DNA of 64,000 bases, taken from NCBI GenBank assembly GCA_934448295.1, contig CAKSEY010000005.1, positions 1 through 64,000 on the forward strand. Direction: 5' to 3'. The translations under genes were made by a program, and so were the position numbers. Every line of letters starts with the position of its first letter. The first letter of the stretch is position 1. Source of the stretch: an uncultured Oscillospiraceae bacterium (lineage in GTDB: Bacteria; Bacillota; Clostridia; Oscillospirales; Ruminococcaceae). The notes under the pieces are model-generated. The model had not been told where the DNA came from. It did not search any database and saw only the letters and a list, made by a program, of their open reading frames with translations. Shown piece by piece: positions 1-8,395 of the stretch.

Positions 1-2148
1 TTTGCTGGTCAATATTTGACCAATTATGCTAAATGCCTCTATTTGTCTGAAATTTTGTGGGTTTTTAGAGGTTACCAGATATGTATTACCATCAACATCT
101 GATGGTATACTGTAGAATGCTTCGGGCGAATGATAAGAATAAATAAGCATTCTCAACCCCTTGGTGCACTCAGGAAGTTCTGCAAATTTAAGTTCTGAAA
201 AGTATCGGTCAGCAGTCATTAAACGAGTTCTGATAAACCTGTCATCATATCTGAGCTTCTTGCATGGAGATTTTGATATGATTTCATGATACACTTTTTC
301 ATTATTGAACTCAATAAGTTCATCTATGCAATCATTGTCCTTTCGTTCGCCTTGATCATACTCATTTTCCTTGGACTGAATGATGCTCTTTAGCTGTGGG
401 TCGTTGTCCGAAAACTGTTTAAGCCAGCCATAGACATCATTTGTAAAATCCAGTTTATCATCGGAAACCTGATATATCGCATAAGCAAGATCCTTTCTTC
501 CTATATAAGAAAGACAGAAGCAAACACGGCTTTTGCAGAATCGCAGTTCACGCGACTTGGCTTTTACTTTTGTGACGACGCTATATAATGGTTCTGCAAG
601 CGCTCTGTTTCCGACAGCATAATAGTTGTATGAAAAGCTTTCGACATTTCTGAGCTCACACCTGAAATCGCAGTTTATAAACGCGTTGTTACGGCGTATA
701 GTTTCAGCTATAAGTGAATGTATTCCATACTTGTATGAATCCTGATTTTCATCATAACTGCTCTGAAGCCAGCCGAAAATGCTCATTTCTTCGAAATCAT
801 CCTTGCAGTACGGTGAAAACCATCTTTCTGCTGTTCTGACATTTATCATCGCATCAGAGGAAAGCAGTGAAAAATCCATCAGCATTCTTTTATTAAATTC
901 ACTCAACCCTGCTAAAGAGAATAAAGTATCAAGATGGTCGCTGACAGATTTTCTGGAGGTGCTTTGATCCTTTTTTAGCTCGACCCTGTCAGACGGATAC
1001 TGTGGGTCATCTCCACGCATTATCTCCATGAATTCTGTCGGATCCATGTCAAGCTTGTCAAAGACCTTTCCACTTAGTTCCACAAGCAGTGTGTGTCGGT
1101 GCAATATTTCAAGTAAATCACTTAGATTATCTCTGAAAAATGAGCAATGCTGCTTTCTGTTATTAAGCTGATTGATAAATAATTCTCCAAGTTCAGAGTC
1201 ACTCAGCTCGCTGAGCTTAATTGCACTGTTTGAAGCCATTCTGGTAGTAACAAGAAACCTGCATTTATATGTCTCGACTATTTTTTCCCAGTAAGTTTCA
1301 TCGTCTATGTAGTCCTTGTCCTTATCATCAAGGCTATCAATGAATACAATTGCTTTGTTTCCTGCCTGCTTTAACAGCTTTTGAATTTCAGCTTTGCGCT
1401 GTGATGGCTTCATGTTGTCTGGCATACCCTCACACTCAATATTGCTGACGGTTGTTGAGATGTTGGTGTCAAATCTCACGGTACTGATAATATCATACTC
1501 GGAACTATGCTCTGCCAGGTATTCCCGGGCAAGAACTGTCTTTCCTATTCCGCCAATACCGCTTATGACCGCATAATTACGGTCTGCCAGAAAATCACCT
1601 ATCTCTTTTATTTCTTCCGAACGGCCTATAAAGCCATGAATCTTTCTTGGGCGTTCAGAACATATTTTATATACCGGCGACTGATCAGTAATCACATATT
1701 CAAGACTTTTTCTCACAGCGTTCACGATATACTTATCCTTACTTGAAAACTGATCGGGTGTTTTCAGTTCCTTTATATCATGGGCAACCTGGCTATTATT
1801 TTTATAATCATTTATCCGGTCAGCAATATGCGCCAGACAAGGCTCATTAAATTCATTTTTCAGTATATCTCCGATATTATGGCATAGTGAATTCATGCTG
1901 TCACGATCAGAAATAAATTTAGTAAAGAATTTTGCTGGGAAGCCATTCTTCTTTATATTTGAAACCACAGCTTTCGTATAGGACGCATTTTTCCCGTTTA
2001 TAGCAATAAGCCTGTTAAAGAAACTTTCCTGGCTTTCCGGCTTTTTTTGAGAGCATTCATACAATTCTTCATTGACGTCATGCCATTGCTCAAGTATTAT
2101 ATTGATAATTTTACGAAACAACTCCTGTTTCAAGGAAAATTTATTCAT
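1..2148 (-). CDS. NB-ARC/STAND-type NTPase, partial (C-terminus off the left edge)
   Basis: An open minus-strand frame runs from ATG 2148, behind a GGAGG at 2156-2160, to the left edge without a stop; 716 residues are visible. Residues 1-170 are a helical domain I do not recognise. FIGR then leads into a P-loop NTPase: Walker A GIGGIGKT (197-204), Walker B VFID ending at D271, and FLVTTR ending at R303, the sensor arginine typical of NB-ARC proteins. The rest is helical, as in STAND sensor arms. STAND proteins are signal-sensing ATPases; many bacterial ones (Avs, bNACHT) are anti-phage sensors, others are regulators. The role here is inference. It diverges from the ATPase at 2302 and shares its AT-rich composition. 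The family call is firm; the effector is unknown. Confidence 0.85.
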   Translation of the reverse strand, partial: MNKFSLKQELFRKIINIILEQWHDVNEELYECSQKKPESQESFFNRLIAINGKNASYTKAVVSNIKKNGFPAKFFTKFISDRDSMNSLCHNIGDILKNEFNEPCLAHIADRINDYKNNSQVAHDIKELKTPDQFSSKDKYIVNAVRKSLEYVITDQSPVYKICSERPRKIHGFIGRSEEIKEIGDFLADRNYAVISGIGGIGKTVLAREYLAEHSSEYDIISTVRFDTNISTTVSNIECEGMPDNMKPSQRKAEIQKLLKQAGNKAIVFIDSLDDKDKDYIDDETYWEKIVETYKCRFLVTTRMASNSAIKLSELSDSELGELFINQLNNRKQHCSFFRDNLSDLLEILHRHTLLVELSGKVFDKLDMDPTEFMEIMRGDDPQYPSDRVELKKDQSTSRKSVSDHLDTLFSLAGLSEFNKRMLMDFSLLSSDAMINVRTAERWFSPYCKDDFEEMSIFGWLQSSYDENQDSYKYGIHSLIAETIRRNNAFINCDFRCELRNVESFSYNYYAVGNRALAEPLYSVVTKVKAKSRELRFCKSRVCFCLSYIGRKDLAYAIYQVSDDKLDFTNDVYGWLKQFSDNDPQLKSIIQSKENEYDQGERKDNDCIDELIEFNNEKVYHEIISKSPCKKLRYDDRFIRTRLMTADRYFSELKFAELPECTKGLRMLIYSYHSPEAFYSIPSDVDGNTYLVTSKNPQNFRQIEAFSIIGQILTSK

Positions 2149-2220
2149 GTAAAAACCTCCGTATATAGCGCTGCAAACGCAACGTTATTTTTATTTTTGA
2201 AAACTTCGAAAACTGACCTA

Positions 2221-2249
2221 TTGGAAAAATGAAACCCTAATGCTATACT
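2221..2249 (+). promoter_or_regulatory. Sigma-A-type promoter for the HerA-like gene
   Basis: TTGGAA (2221-2226), a 17-bp spacer and TATACT (2244-2249), with a TG one base upstream of the -10 (extended -10). It lies 50 bp before the ATG at 2302, which has a clear AAAGGAG site. No equally good promoter was found for the divergent NTPase gene. Confidence 0.6.
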
Positions 2250-2257
2250 ATGATCAT

Positions 2258-2274
2258 CGCACAGCAAATGTGCG
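2258..2274. promoter_or_regulatory. Inverted repeat at the expected transcription start of the HerA-like gene
   Basis: CGCACA-N5-TGTGCG begins about 8 bp after the -10 at 2244-2249. It could be an operator or a hairpin at the 5' end of the leader. It lies in the 153-bp gap between the divergent NTPase and ATPase genes, so it could influence both. Confidence 0.4.
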
Positions 2275-2301
2275 AAATAATTATATCAAAAGGAGATAAT
2301 T

Positions 2302-5025
2302 ATGACCTATTATTACAATGGAGGAATTGCACTAAATAATGCAAATTCCGGGATTGTTAATAACAGTCAGCCTTATTATCAGGGACAGCCTTATCAGCAG
2401 TATAATTGTTCTCAACAGCCGAACTGTGTTATTACTCAGGGACAGCAGAAGGAGTATTCCAGCAGTACAAGCGGGGTATATCCAGACCCTAACCGTAATG
2501 GAATGTACAAAACGACATTAAGCTCCTCTTCAAAATCAGAATCGTTCCAAGGTCCTCCTTCGTCTTATGGAGTTCAGGACGTCAAAATCCACAACGCCAG
2601 CAAAAGCAAAACTAAGGAAAAGCAGATATGCAGCGGTATGGTGTTTGCCGCGAACTACCATAAAGAAATCAATACTGATGGTACCACAGGCCAGGAATAT
2701 ATTGATTTGGCATTCACACAATCTAATGGTGTAAACAGCGGATCAAGAATTACAAAGGACCAACTCCATGATAAAAAATTCATGGAATCGCTTTTATCTG
2801 ATAATAAAGTGCTGATGCTTCCTGACGGAAAAATAACAGATATTATCCGTTATCTTGATTATCAGATAAGCTGTCTGGAACCCATGTGTTTTTCTGAAGG
2901 CTATTTCAGAGACTACAATGGTTTGCGAATCAAAAACGACGACTGGATCTTCAGGAACGCAGCGGATCGTGCAGAAATTCTTGAATTGCTGTTTCCAGAC
3001 GGCAATACAGATTATAGAGCGTCATTCTCAATGGTTACCTGCATTTTGATAGGCTGTCTTTCCCGTGTAGCACAGGCATTGAGAGAAAACAGTGTTGAAA
3101 TGATCAAAACTTTCGTGTTTATCAGTTCAAACTATATCCAGGCAGAAAAGGATCTCTGTTGTCTGTATTGCTGTGATATTAACCCGATAATCAAGCCGGA
3201 TAAAGATTTCCAGTCCAATATAAAGGGCAATACCGTGTCTTTTCTTCGCCTCAGTGATGAAAGCGACTATAACGTAAAAAAGATATTGCAGCAAAGTATG
3301 ACTCTATTCGGAAGAACGGCATACGCTGACGGTGAACACCCTTTTGATTCATTGGCAGTTATGGTAGTCAAAAACAGGCAGCTTCTGCGGGATCTTATCA
3401 GCTCTGAACAAATTCTGGCTATTCCTTATTCCGTCATCAACCCCAATGTGAGTGGTATTAGGTTAGCAAACTGGTTTCAAACGCTTTACTTAAAAGAGCC
3501 AAATTTCGTAGCCAGGCTGAAAAACCGGGCAGCTGAGTTGAATGTGCTCTATCTTGAGCCTCTTTGCTGTGAGGATTATCTGTGCAGCACCTTTTCGCTG
3601 CTCATAGCAGCCGCTGAATGTCTGTTTCTTTCATCAGGTGCTGCGGAAGACAGGCTTGACGAGTTCCTGGAGGAATACAGCAATTATCTGACAGGCATTG
3701 ATGATACTGTTGATAATTCGACGCTGGATACATTAAGGTCCTATGTTCACGGAGAAGGGCAAAGTATGCTTATTCCCAAGGAAAACCTGCCTGCGGGGTG
3801 TAATAAGCAGAAGATCATTGGATACTCTTCAAACGACATATTCATTACGTCTCCAGCGTTTAAAAACATAGCTGATTACAACCATGTGACCCCGAAAGCG
3901 CTAGCTCAGAACCTTAAAGAAGCAGGAGTGTTATCATGCGGCGATAAATACCAGAAAAACATTGTGTTCAGCGAGGGTCAGGCAAGGGTTTACGATGTTC
4001 GGCTTGATAAGCTCTTCCCTATGGGGCAGATCAAGCTTGAGCCAGATGAATTTAAGGATGCCAGTCCGGGACTTATGATCGAACTCGGCATGTGCGGAGG
4101 CAGACAGGTGTACTTTTCGCTTTCCGACCGTAAAGGAACTGATAATGGACACATTTATATTACGGGTCAGTCAGGTTCAGGAAAATCATATTTTCTGAAA
4201 AAGTTTGCCCGAAATGCCGTTTTGCAGGGAGCTGAGGTGATTTATATATGTACCGAAGATACCTGTCCAACATCTGAGAGTGATTTCATAACCTTTGAAT
4301 TCAATGAAAAAGACCTTATACCAGACCCCATGTCCTATAACGATTTTTTCTCGCAGATTCTGGACACCAATACTATTTCCGAAGAAGCAAGAATACTCGC
4401 CAAATCGCTGAGCGATGAAATGAGCGGCACATTTTCGGCTCCTGCGTGCATAACCAAGCTGTATTCTCTGATGGGTAATGAACCCGAAGTTGAAGAACTT
4501 GTAAAGCTCATTAATAGTGCCGGACAGGCAGATTTAGGTTGTTGGAATAATATCTGCCAGAAAGGTCAGATCAGTGTTGTTAAGGCTATGAATGATGACA
4601 AATCATTTCTTGACGAAATAATACGCAGATTCTATGAGTACAAATGTTCTCAGGATGAGATAACGCCATGTTTACTCATTCTTGATGAATGCCAGACCTT
4701 TGATCTCAGCCAGGGATCATCAATAGTCGATTTAGTTCTGCGTCGTGGAAGAAAGATGGGAATAATGGCAGTGCTGACATCACAGTACCTCACAGCGGCA
4801 GACGGCAGAAACCTTTTCAAAGCGATAGACCAGTGTGATACCTACATTGCTTTTAAGCCGGGTAATTCAGCAGATGTAGCTAAGCGTGCAGGCGTAGATA
4901 TCAAGAACAATGAAGCCAGAAATATTCTGACCGACATCGGAAAATACTCTTGTATTGCCAACGGAAAACTGTCAACCGACAGATGCATGATCAATTATCC
5001 TCTTATAATCAATATTCCCGAATGA
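2302..5025 (+). CDS. HerA/VirB4/FtsK-like P-loop ATPase with prion-like N-terminus
   Basis: 907 residues. Residues 1-90 are low complexity, rich in Q, N, Y, S, G and P. Residues 95-500 are not recognised. About 510-555 look like a winged helix. Then comes an additional-strand ATPase: Walker A GQSGSGKS (622-629), Walker B LLILDE with D795-E796, followed by LRRGRKMG (possible arginine finger) and a TSQ motif. This order fits the HerA/VirB4/TraG superfamily of ring ATPases that pump or unwind DNA. No signal peptide or membrane segment is seen. The divergent STAND neighbour suggests a two-part system; a conjugation or DNA-segregation role is the alternative. The ATPase call is firm, the biological role unknown. 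Confidence 0.75.
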   Translation: MTYYYNGGIALNNANSGIVNNSQPYYQGQPYQQYNCSQQPNCVITQGQQKEYSSSTSGVYPDPNRNGMYKTTLSSSSKSESFQGPPSSYGVQDVKIHNASKSKTKEKQICSGMVFAANYHKEINTDGTTGQEYIDLAFTQSNGVNSGSRITKDQLHDKKFMESLLSDNKVLMLPDGKITDIIRYLDYQISCLEPMCFSEGYFRDYNGLRIKNDDWIFRNAADRAEILELLFPDGNTDYRASFSMVTCILIGCLSRVAQALRENSVEMIKTFVFISSNYIQAEKDLCCLYCCDINPIIKPDKDFQSNIKGNTVSFLRLSDESDYNVKKILQQSMTLFGRTAYADGEHPFDSLAVMVVKNRQLLRDLISSEQILAIPYSVINPNVSGIRLANWFQTLYLKEPNFVARLKNRAAELNVLYLEPLCCEDYLCSTFSLLIAAAECLFLSSGAAEDRLDEFLEEYSNYLTGIDDTVDNSTLDTLRSYVHGEGQSMLIPKENLPAGCNKQKIIGYSSNDIFITSPAFKNIADYNHVTPKALAQNLKEAGVLSCGDKYQKNIVFSEGQARVYDVRLDKLFPMGQIKLEPDEFKDASPGLMIELGMCGGRQVYFSLSDRKGTDNGHIYITGQSGSGKSYFLKKFARNAVLQGAEVIYICTEDTCPTSESDFITFEFNEKDLIPDPMSYNDFFSQILDTNTISEEARILAKSLSDEMSGTFSAPACITKLYSLMGNEPEVEELVKLINSAGQADLGCWNNICQKGQISVVKAMNDDKSFLDEIIRRFYEYKCSQDEITPCLLILDECQTFDLSQGSSIVDLVLRRGRKMGIMAVLTSQYLTAADGRNLFKAIDQCDTYIAFKPGNSADVAKRAGVDIKNNEARNILTDIGKYSCIANGKLSTDRCMINYPLIINIPE

Positions 5026-5058
5026 CATTTCTTTGATATTCTATTATATATTATAAAC

Positions 5059-5087
5059 TTGAAATCGAAAAACGTCAAGCGAATAAT
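5059..5087 (+). promoter_or_regulatory. Probable promoter for the 86-aa gene
   Basis: TTGAAA (5059-5064), 17-bp spacer, AATAAT (5082-5087), 48 bp before the ATG at 5135. The -10 has one mismatch. It would uncouple the small gene from the upstream ATPase. Confidence 0.45.
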
Positions 5088-5134
5088 CTATTTTTTTCCG
5101 CAGACAATACCCACAGAAAGGAGGTGCAGCCGAC

Positions 5135-5395
5135 ATGAGGCTTGAAATCAATGCGGAACGGCAGATGGCGATAATATGGGCGTGTTCCGATGAAAGCACC
5201 GATATCCTCCCGCCTGAAATAGCAGCGCAGCTTGAACCGCTCAGGGCGAAGAACAAGAAGTTCCGTGTGATCATCATGCACTCCGGGAAAGACGATCTTT
5301 TCGAGCCCATGCTCACGCTGCTTCTCCGAAACCGCATGAAAAAAGCACTGGATGACGTCAGGGAGGAAAATCAGCAGGACAAGCCTGCTGTATGA
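5135..5395 (+). CDS. Small protein of unknown function (86 aa)
   Basis: ATG 5135 sits behind AAAGGAGG at about 5116-5123, so the frame is probably translated. The product is soluble and charged, with no signal peptide, membrane segment or cysteine cluster. Its middle (residues 30-60, IAAQLEPLRAKNKKFRVIIM) looks like an alpha/beta fold, and the tail is acidic and glutamine-rich. I do not recognise the family. It lies between the HerA-like ATPase and the Fic gene and is followed by a strong terminator, so it forms a one-gene unit in the island. An accessory protein of the element is plausible but unproven. Confidence 0.65.
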   Translation: MRLEINAERQMAIIWACSDESTDILPPEIAAQLEPLRAKNKKFRVIIMHSGKDDLFEPMLTLLLRNRMKKALDDVREENQQDKPAV

Positions 5396-5397
5396 AT

Positions 5398-5431
5398 AAA
5401 TGGCAGGATCGGTCCTGCCATTTATTTTTTT
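5398..5431 (+). terminator. Rho-independent terminator
   Basis: A perfect 11-bp stem, AAATGGCAGGA (5398-5408) with TCCTGCCATTT (5413-5423), tetraloop TCGG, then a T tract at 5425-5430. It ends the 86-aa gene and lies just before the convergent fic stop. Confidence 0.9.
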
Positions 5432-6039
5432 CATTTAAGTTCGTCAGTTCTGAACGCTGTGTAGCCCTCGTAATAATAGCTGTGGTCAATGCCCTTCATG
5501 TAAAGTTCACGGTCGTTTACTTTGTCGGTAAGAGCGGATTTCAGCACGAATTTTATCTCCGTACTTCTGATAGGGCTGCGCTCCATCGCAAGGAGATAAT
5601 CCTCCTTATCGACCTGGCTCCAGTCTACCACTTTGCCAAGCTCAGACTTAAACATCAGGTCGAGCCATATCCTGCCGCTGCGGCCGTTCCCCTCGCGGAA
5701 TGGGTGCGCGATGTTAATTTCAACGTACTTCTCAACTATCTCATCGAACGTTGACTGCGGCATTTTCTCTATATTCTCAAGGGCTGCGTCAAGGTACATC
5801 ACCGGGGCAAACCGGAAATTTCCCTTTGCAATGTTCACTGTTCGTATCTTTCCGGCAAAGTCGTAGATATCCTCGAAAAGATACTTGTGTATCGCTTTAA
5901 GCGCAGAAACGCTCCCTGCCTTGAGCGTGTCGAGTATCCTGTTATCAAAAAGAACTGCGGCTTTTTTCTTGCTTATGCGCTCTTCCTCTCGCGCAAGCTG
6001 GGCTGATTCGGTTATCCCGAGTTTGTTCTCAAGTGCCAT
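5431..6039 (-). CDS. fic: Class III Fic protein (AMP-transferase), Neisseria Fic-like
   Basis: 202 residues. The Fic catalytic motif HPFREGNGRSGR is intact at 112-123, with the catalytic His at 112. Upstream is the KGNFRFAP flap (72-79). Near the C-terminus SYYYEG (187-192) matches the [S/T]xxxE[G/N] auto-inhibitory motif, which defines class III Fic proteins regulated in cis, so no antitoxin partner is needed and none is seen. Overall layout matches Neisseria meningitidis Fic, whose known activity is AMPylation of GyrB; the same target here is inference. Transcribed alone from a strong promoter, convergent with the 86-aa gene and divergent from the recombinase, as typical island cargo. Confidence 0.92.
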   Translation of the reverse strand: MALENKLGITESAQLAREEERISKKKAAVLFDNRILDTLKAGSVSALKAIHKYLFEDIYDFAGKIRTVNIAKGNFRFAPVMYLDAALENIEKMPQSTFDEIVEKYVEINIAHPFREGNGRSGRIWLDLMFKSELGKVVDWSQVDKEDYLLAMERSPIRSTEIKFVLKSALTDKVNDRELYMKGIDHSYYYEGYTAFRTDELK

Positions 6040-6070
6040 TTTTACGCCGCCTTTCCTGTATCATACTAGT

Positions 6071-6099
6071 ATTATACCATAGAATTTGCAAATGTTCAA
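6071..6099 (-). promoter_or_regulatory. Promoter of fic
   Basis: On the minus strand TTGAAC (6094-6099), 17-bp spacer, consensus TATAAT (6071-6076), 32 bp upstream of the fic ATG. Confidence 0.8.
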
Positions 6100-6120
6100 T
6101 GATTTTATTCTGCTCACCTA

Positions 6121-6149
6121 TTGATTTTTCGCACGGAATATGTTACAAT
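6121..6149 (+). promoter_or_regulatory. Promoter of the serine recombinase
   Basis: TTGATT (6121-6126), 17-bp spacer, TACAAT (6144-6149) with an upstream TG (extended -10). The TTG start at 6185 follows, with AAAGGAG at about 6170-6176. Confidence 0.75.
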
Positions 6150-6184
6150 GACATTATCACAAATGAAGAAAGGAGAAAACTACA

Positions 6185-8350
6185 TTGGATAAATCTCCCG
6201 TGTTAGATATAGCGGGCTACTGCCGAATCTCTGTGGATATGGAAGTAGACCGCGACAACACCTCGATAGAAAACCAGAAATCCATAATTGAAGAGTACGT
6301 CCGCGTGCAGTTCCCGGAAGCCAAGCTGACGTTCTACGAGGACCGCGACCGTTCCGGCTACACGTTCGACCAGCGTCCCGGCTACCAGAAAATGCGCAGG
6401 AAGCTGATGAGCGGCGAACACAATATTCTGATAATCAAGGATTTCAGCCGATTCTCGCGCCGGAACAGCAAGGGTCTGGTGGAGCTTGAAGATCTCCGGG
6501 ATAAGGGAGTTCGCATAATCGCGATAGGCGACGGAATAGACTACCCGACATTCGACGACTGGATGTCGATACAGTTCCGTTTTCTTGTGAACGAAATGCC
6601 GGTAACGGACGCAAGCAAAAAGGTAAAGAGCGTAATAGCCAACCGCCAGAAAGACGGAAAGTGGCTCTGCGCCGTTCCCTACGGCTACCGGATAGAGGGA
6701 AACAAGAATCTCACGATAACCGTTGACGAAGAATGCGCCCCCATTGTGCGGAAAATATTCGAGCTGTACTCCGAGGGAATGGGCTACCGCAAAATCGCGA
6801 ACTACCTCACTGAACAGCACATTCCCACTCCCCGGACGATAGAGCGCGACCGCAAGCTCGCCGCCGGAGAGGACTGCAAGATAAACGCCCGCCCGGAATG
6901 GAGCCTAATTACCGTATCCGAAATACTCCGCAACGATTTCTACATCGGGACTTTCCGGCAGGCAAAGTACAAGCGCACCAAAATCAACGGCTCCGATAAA
7001 AAGACCGACGAGAGCCAGCACATCGTATTTGAAAATCATCACCCGGCTATCGTGGACGACCGGCTGTTCCTGTCGGTTCAGCAGCAGCTTGACAGCCGCA
7101 CAAGCGGAAATTACCGCGGTGTCAAGAAATACGAGAACGTGTATTCCGGATTCCTGTTCTGCGGCGACTGCGGCGCTCCGATGTTCTCGATAAGCAACCC
7201 AAAACGCGAGCCAGCCTACACCTGCGGAAGCTACCACCGCAGGGGTCTGAAGGGCTGCACATCGCATTTCATCAAGTGCGAAACTCTCGACACCGCACTA
7301 AAGGAATATATCAGGATGGTTCGTGATAACTCCGCTGACCTGCTGCGCCAGCTTGACGAGGCTCTGAAAGAGGAAAAAATCGAGAGCGGCGAAACGCAGA
7401 ATACCGTTGAGATTCTCCGGCAGCGAATCGAGGATACCAAGTCCGAAATGAAACTGCTTGCCCGTCAGAAAGTCAAGGAGATAGCGCGCAATCCCGACAA
7501 CGAAGCCCTGTTCGAGGAAACCTACGGAGAAATGCTGGACGACCTCGCAAACCAAATAGATTCCCTCGAAAACCAGATACAGTCCATGACGGAAAAGCAG
7601 AGCGCAGTACTCCGTGTGAACCGGACTGCGCGCACGGCTATCGGGATATTCAGCGACATCATCGCAAAAGACCACCTGTCACGCACCGACCTGGAAGTCC
7701 TTATCGACCGTATCAGCGTTTATGAGGACAGGGTGGACATCAGGCTCCGCTCCAATATAGACGCGCTCCTGCGGCTCGACCCGGCGAAAGGTCTGACCGC
7801 AAATTTTAACCCAGACACGGGTGATATCGCACAGGAAATCACGCAGAAAAGCCCCAACAGACGGGGCAAGGTTATCCGTGTCAATGTTTTCAGTAAGGGC
7901 GACCCCCTTGAGATCTACACCAGTCCCGACGGCGAAGTCATTTTCAAGAAATACTCGCCCGTGGGTGAGATATCCTGCACTGCGTCGCAGTATGCGGATG
8001 TGCTCTCAAAGGTGGGCGGCTGTCCTGCCGTTATCTGCGACCGCGACCACGTTATCGCCGTTTCCGGAATGGCGAAGAAGGAGGTCATAGAGCGCCGCGT
8101 ATCAGGCTCGCTGGAGGACCTCATCGAGCAGAGAAAGAGCCACGTCTACCGCAACCGTGACGACCAGAAGCTCAACCCCATCGAGGGCATAGACCGCTAC
8201 GCGATAGCGGCTTCTCCCATTCTTTCGCAGGGAGACGTGAACGGCGCGGTCATCATGCTCTCCGGGGACGACAACGAATTCGCCACCAGCGAACAGAGCG
8301 CGCTCGTCCAGGCGGCGGCTATGTACTTCGGAAAACAGATGGAAGAATAA
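6185..8350 (+). CDS. Large serine recombinase fused to a SpoVT-like C-terminal module
   Basis: 721 residues from a TTG start. The resolvase domain carries the YCRIS motif with catalytic Ser16 and the DFSRFSRR region. A Recombinase domain follows (PYGYRI, then IFELYSEGMGYRKIANYL), next a zinc ribbon (FCGDCG plus later Cys), a coiled coil (about 390-490) and a DUF4368-like end (LEVLIDRISVYEDRVDI). From about 560 to 721 the sequence switches to SpoVT: half an AbrB-like swapped hairpin (GDPLEIY, DGEVIFKKYSP) and a GAF-like domain (ICDRDHVIAVSG, GAVIML, ending GKQMEE). Large serine recombinases integrate and excise mobile elements. The added module is a developmental regulator domain, so mobility may be tied to cell state (inference). 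Intact. Confidence 0.9.
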   Translation: MDKSPVLDIAGYCRISVDMEVDRDNTSIENQKSIIEEYVRVQFPEAKLTFYEDRDRSGYTFDQRPGYQKMRRKLMSGEHNILIIKDFSRFSRRNSKGLVELEDLRDKGVRIIAIGDGIDYPTFDDWMSIQFRFLVNEMPVTDASKKVKSVIANRQKDGKWLCAVPYGYRIEGNKNLTITVDEECAPIVRKIFELYSEGMGYRKIANYLTEQHIPTPRTIERDRKLAAGEDCKINARPEWSLITVSEILRNDFYIGTFRQAKYKRTKINGSDKKTDESQHIVFENHHPAIVDDRLFLSVQQQLDSRTSGNYRGVKKYENVYSGFLFCGDCGAPMFSISNPKREPAYTCGSYHRRGLKGCTSHFIKCETLDTALKEYIRMVRDNSADLLRQLDEALKEEKIESGETQNTVEILRQRIEDTKSEMKLLARQKVKEIARNPDNEALFEETYGEMLDDLANQIDSLENQIQSMTEKQSAVLRVNRTARTAIGIFSDIIAKDHLSRTDLEVLIDRISVYEDRVDIRLRSNIDALLRLDPAKGLTANFNPDTGDIAQEITQKSPNRRGKVIRVNVFSKGDPLEIYTSPDGEVIFKKYSPVGEISCTASQYADVLSKVGGCPAVICDRDHVIAVSGMAKKEVIERRVSGSLEDLIEQRKSHVYRNRDDQKLNPIEGIDRYAIAASPILSQGDVNGAVIMLSGDDNEFATSEQSALVQAAAMYFGKQMEE

Positions 8351-8355
8351 CCCCC

Positions 8356-8392
8356 AAGGCTCTGCCGGATATACGGCGGAGCCTTTTCTTTT
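8356..8392 (+). terminator. Rho-independent terminator of the recombinase gene
   Basis: A 12-bp stem, AAGGCTCTGCCG (8356-8367) with CGGCGGAGCCTT (8374-8385) and one G-T pair, then TTTTCTTTT. Confidence 0.85.
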
Positions 8393-8395
8393 GCA

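Noticed and set aside
2302..5025. Conjugative VirB4/TraE identity of the ATPase
   Set aside because: No type IV secretion or relaxase genes are seen in the window; kept only as an alternative because the left side is truncated.
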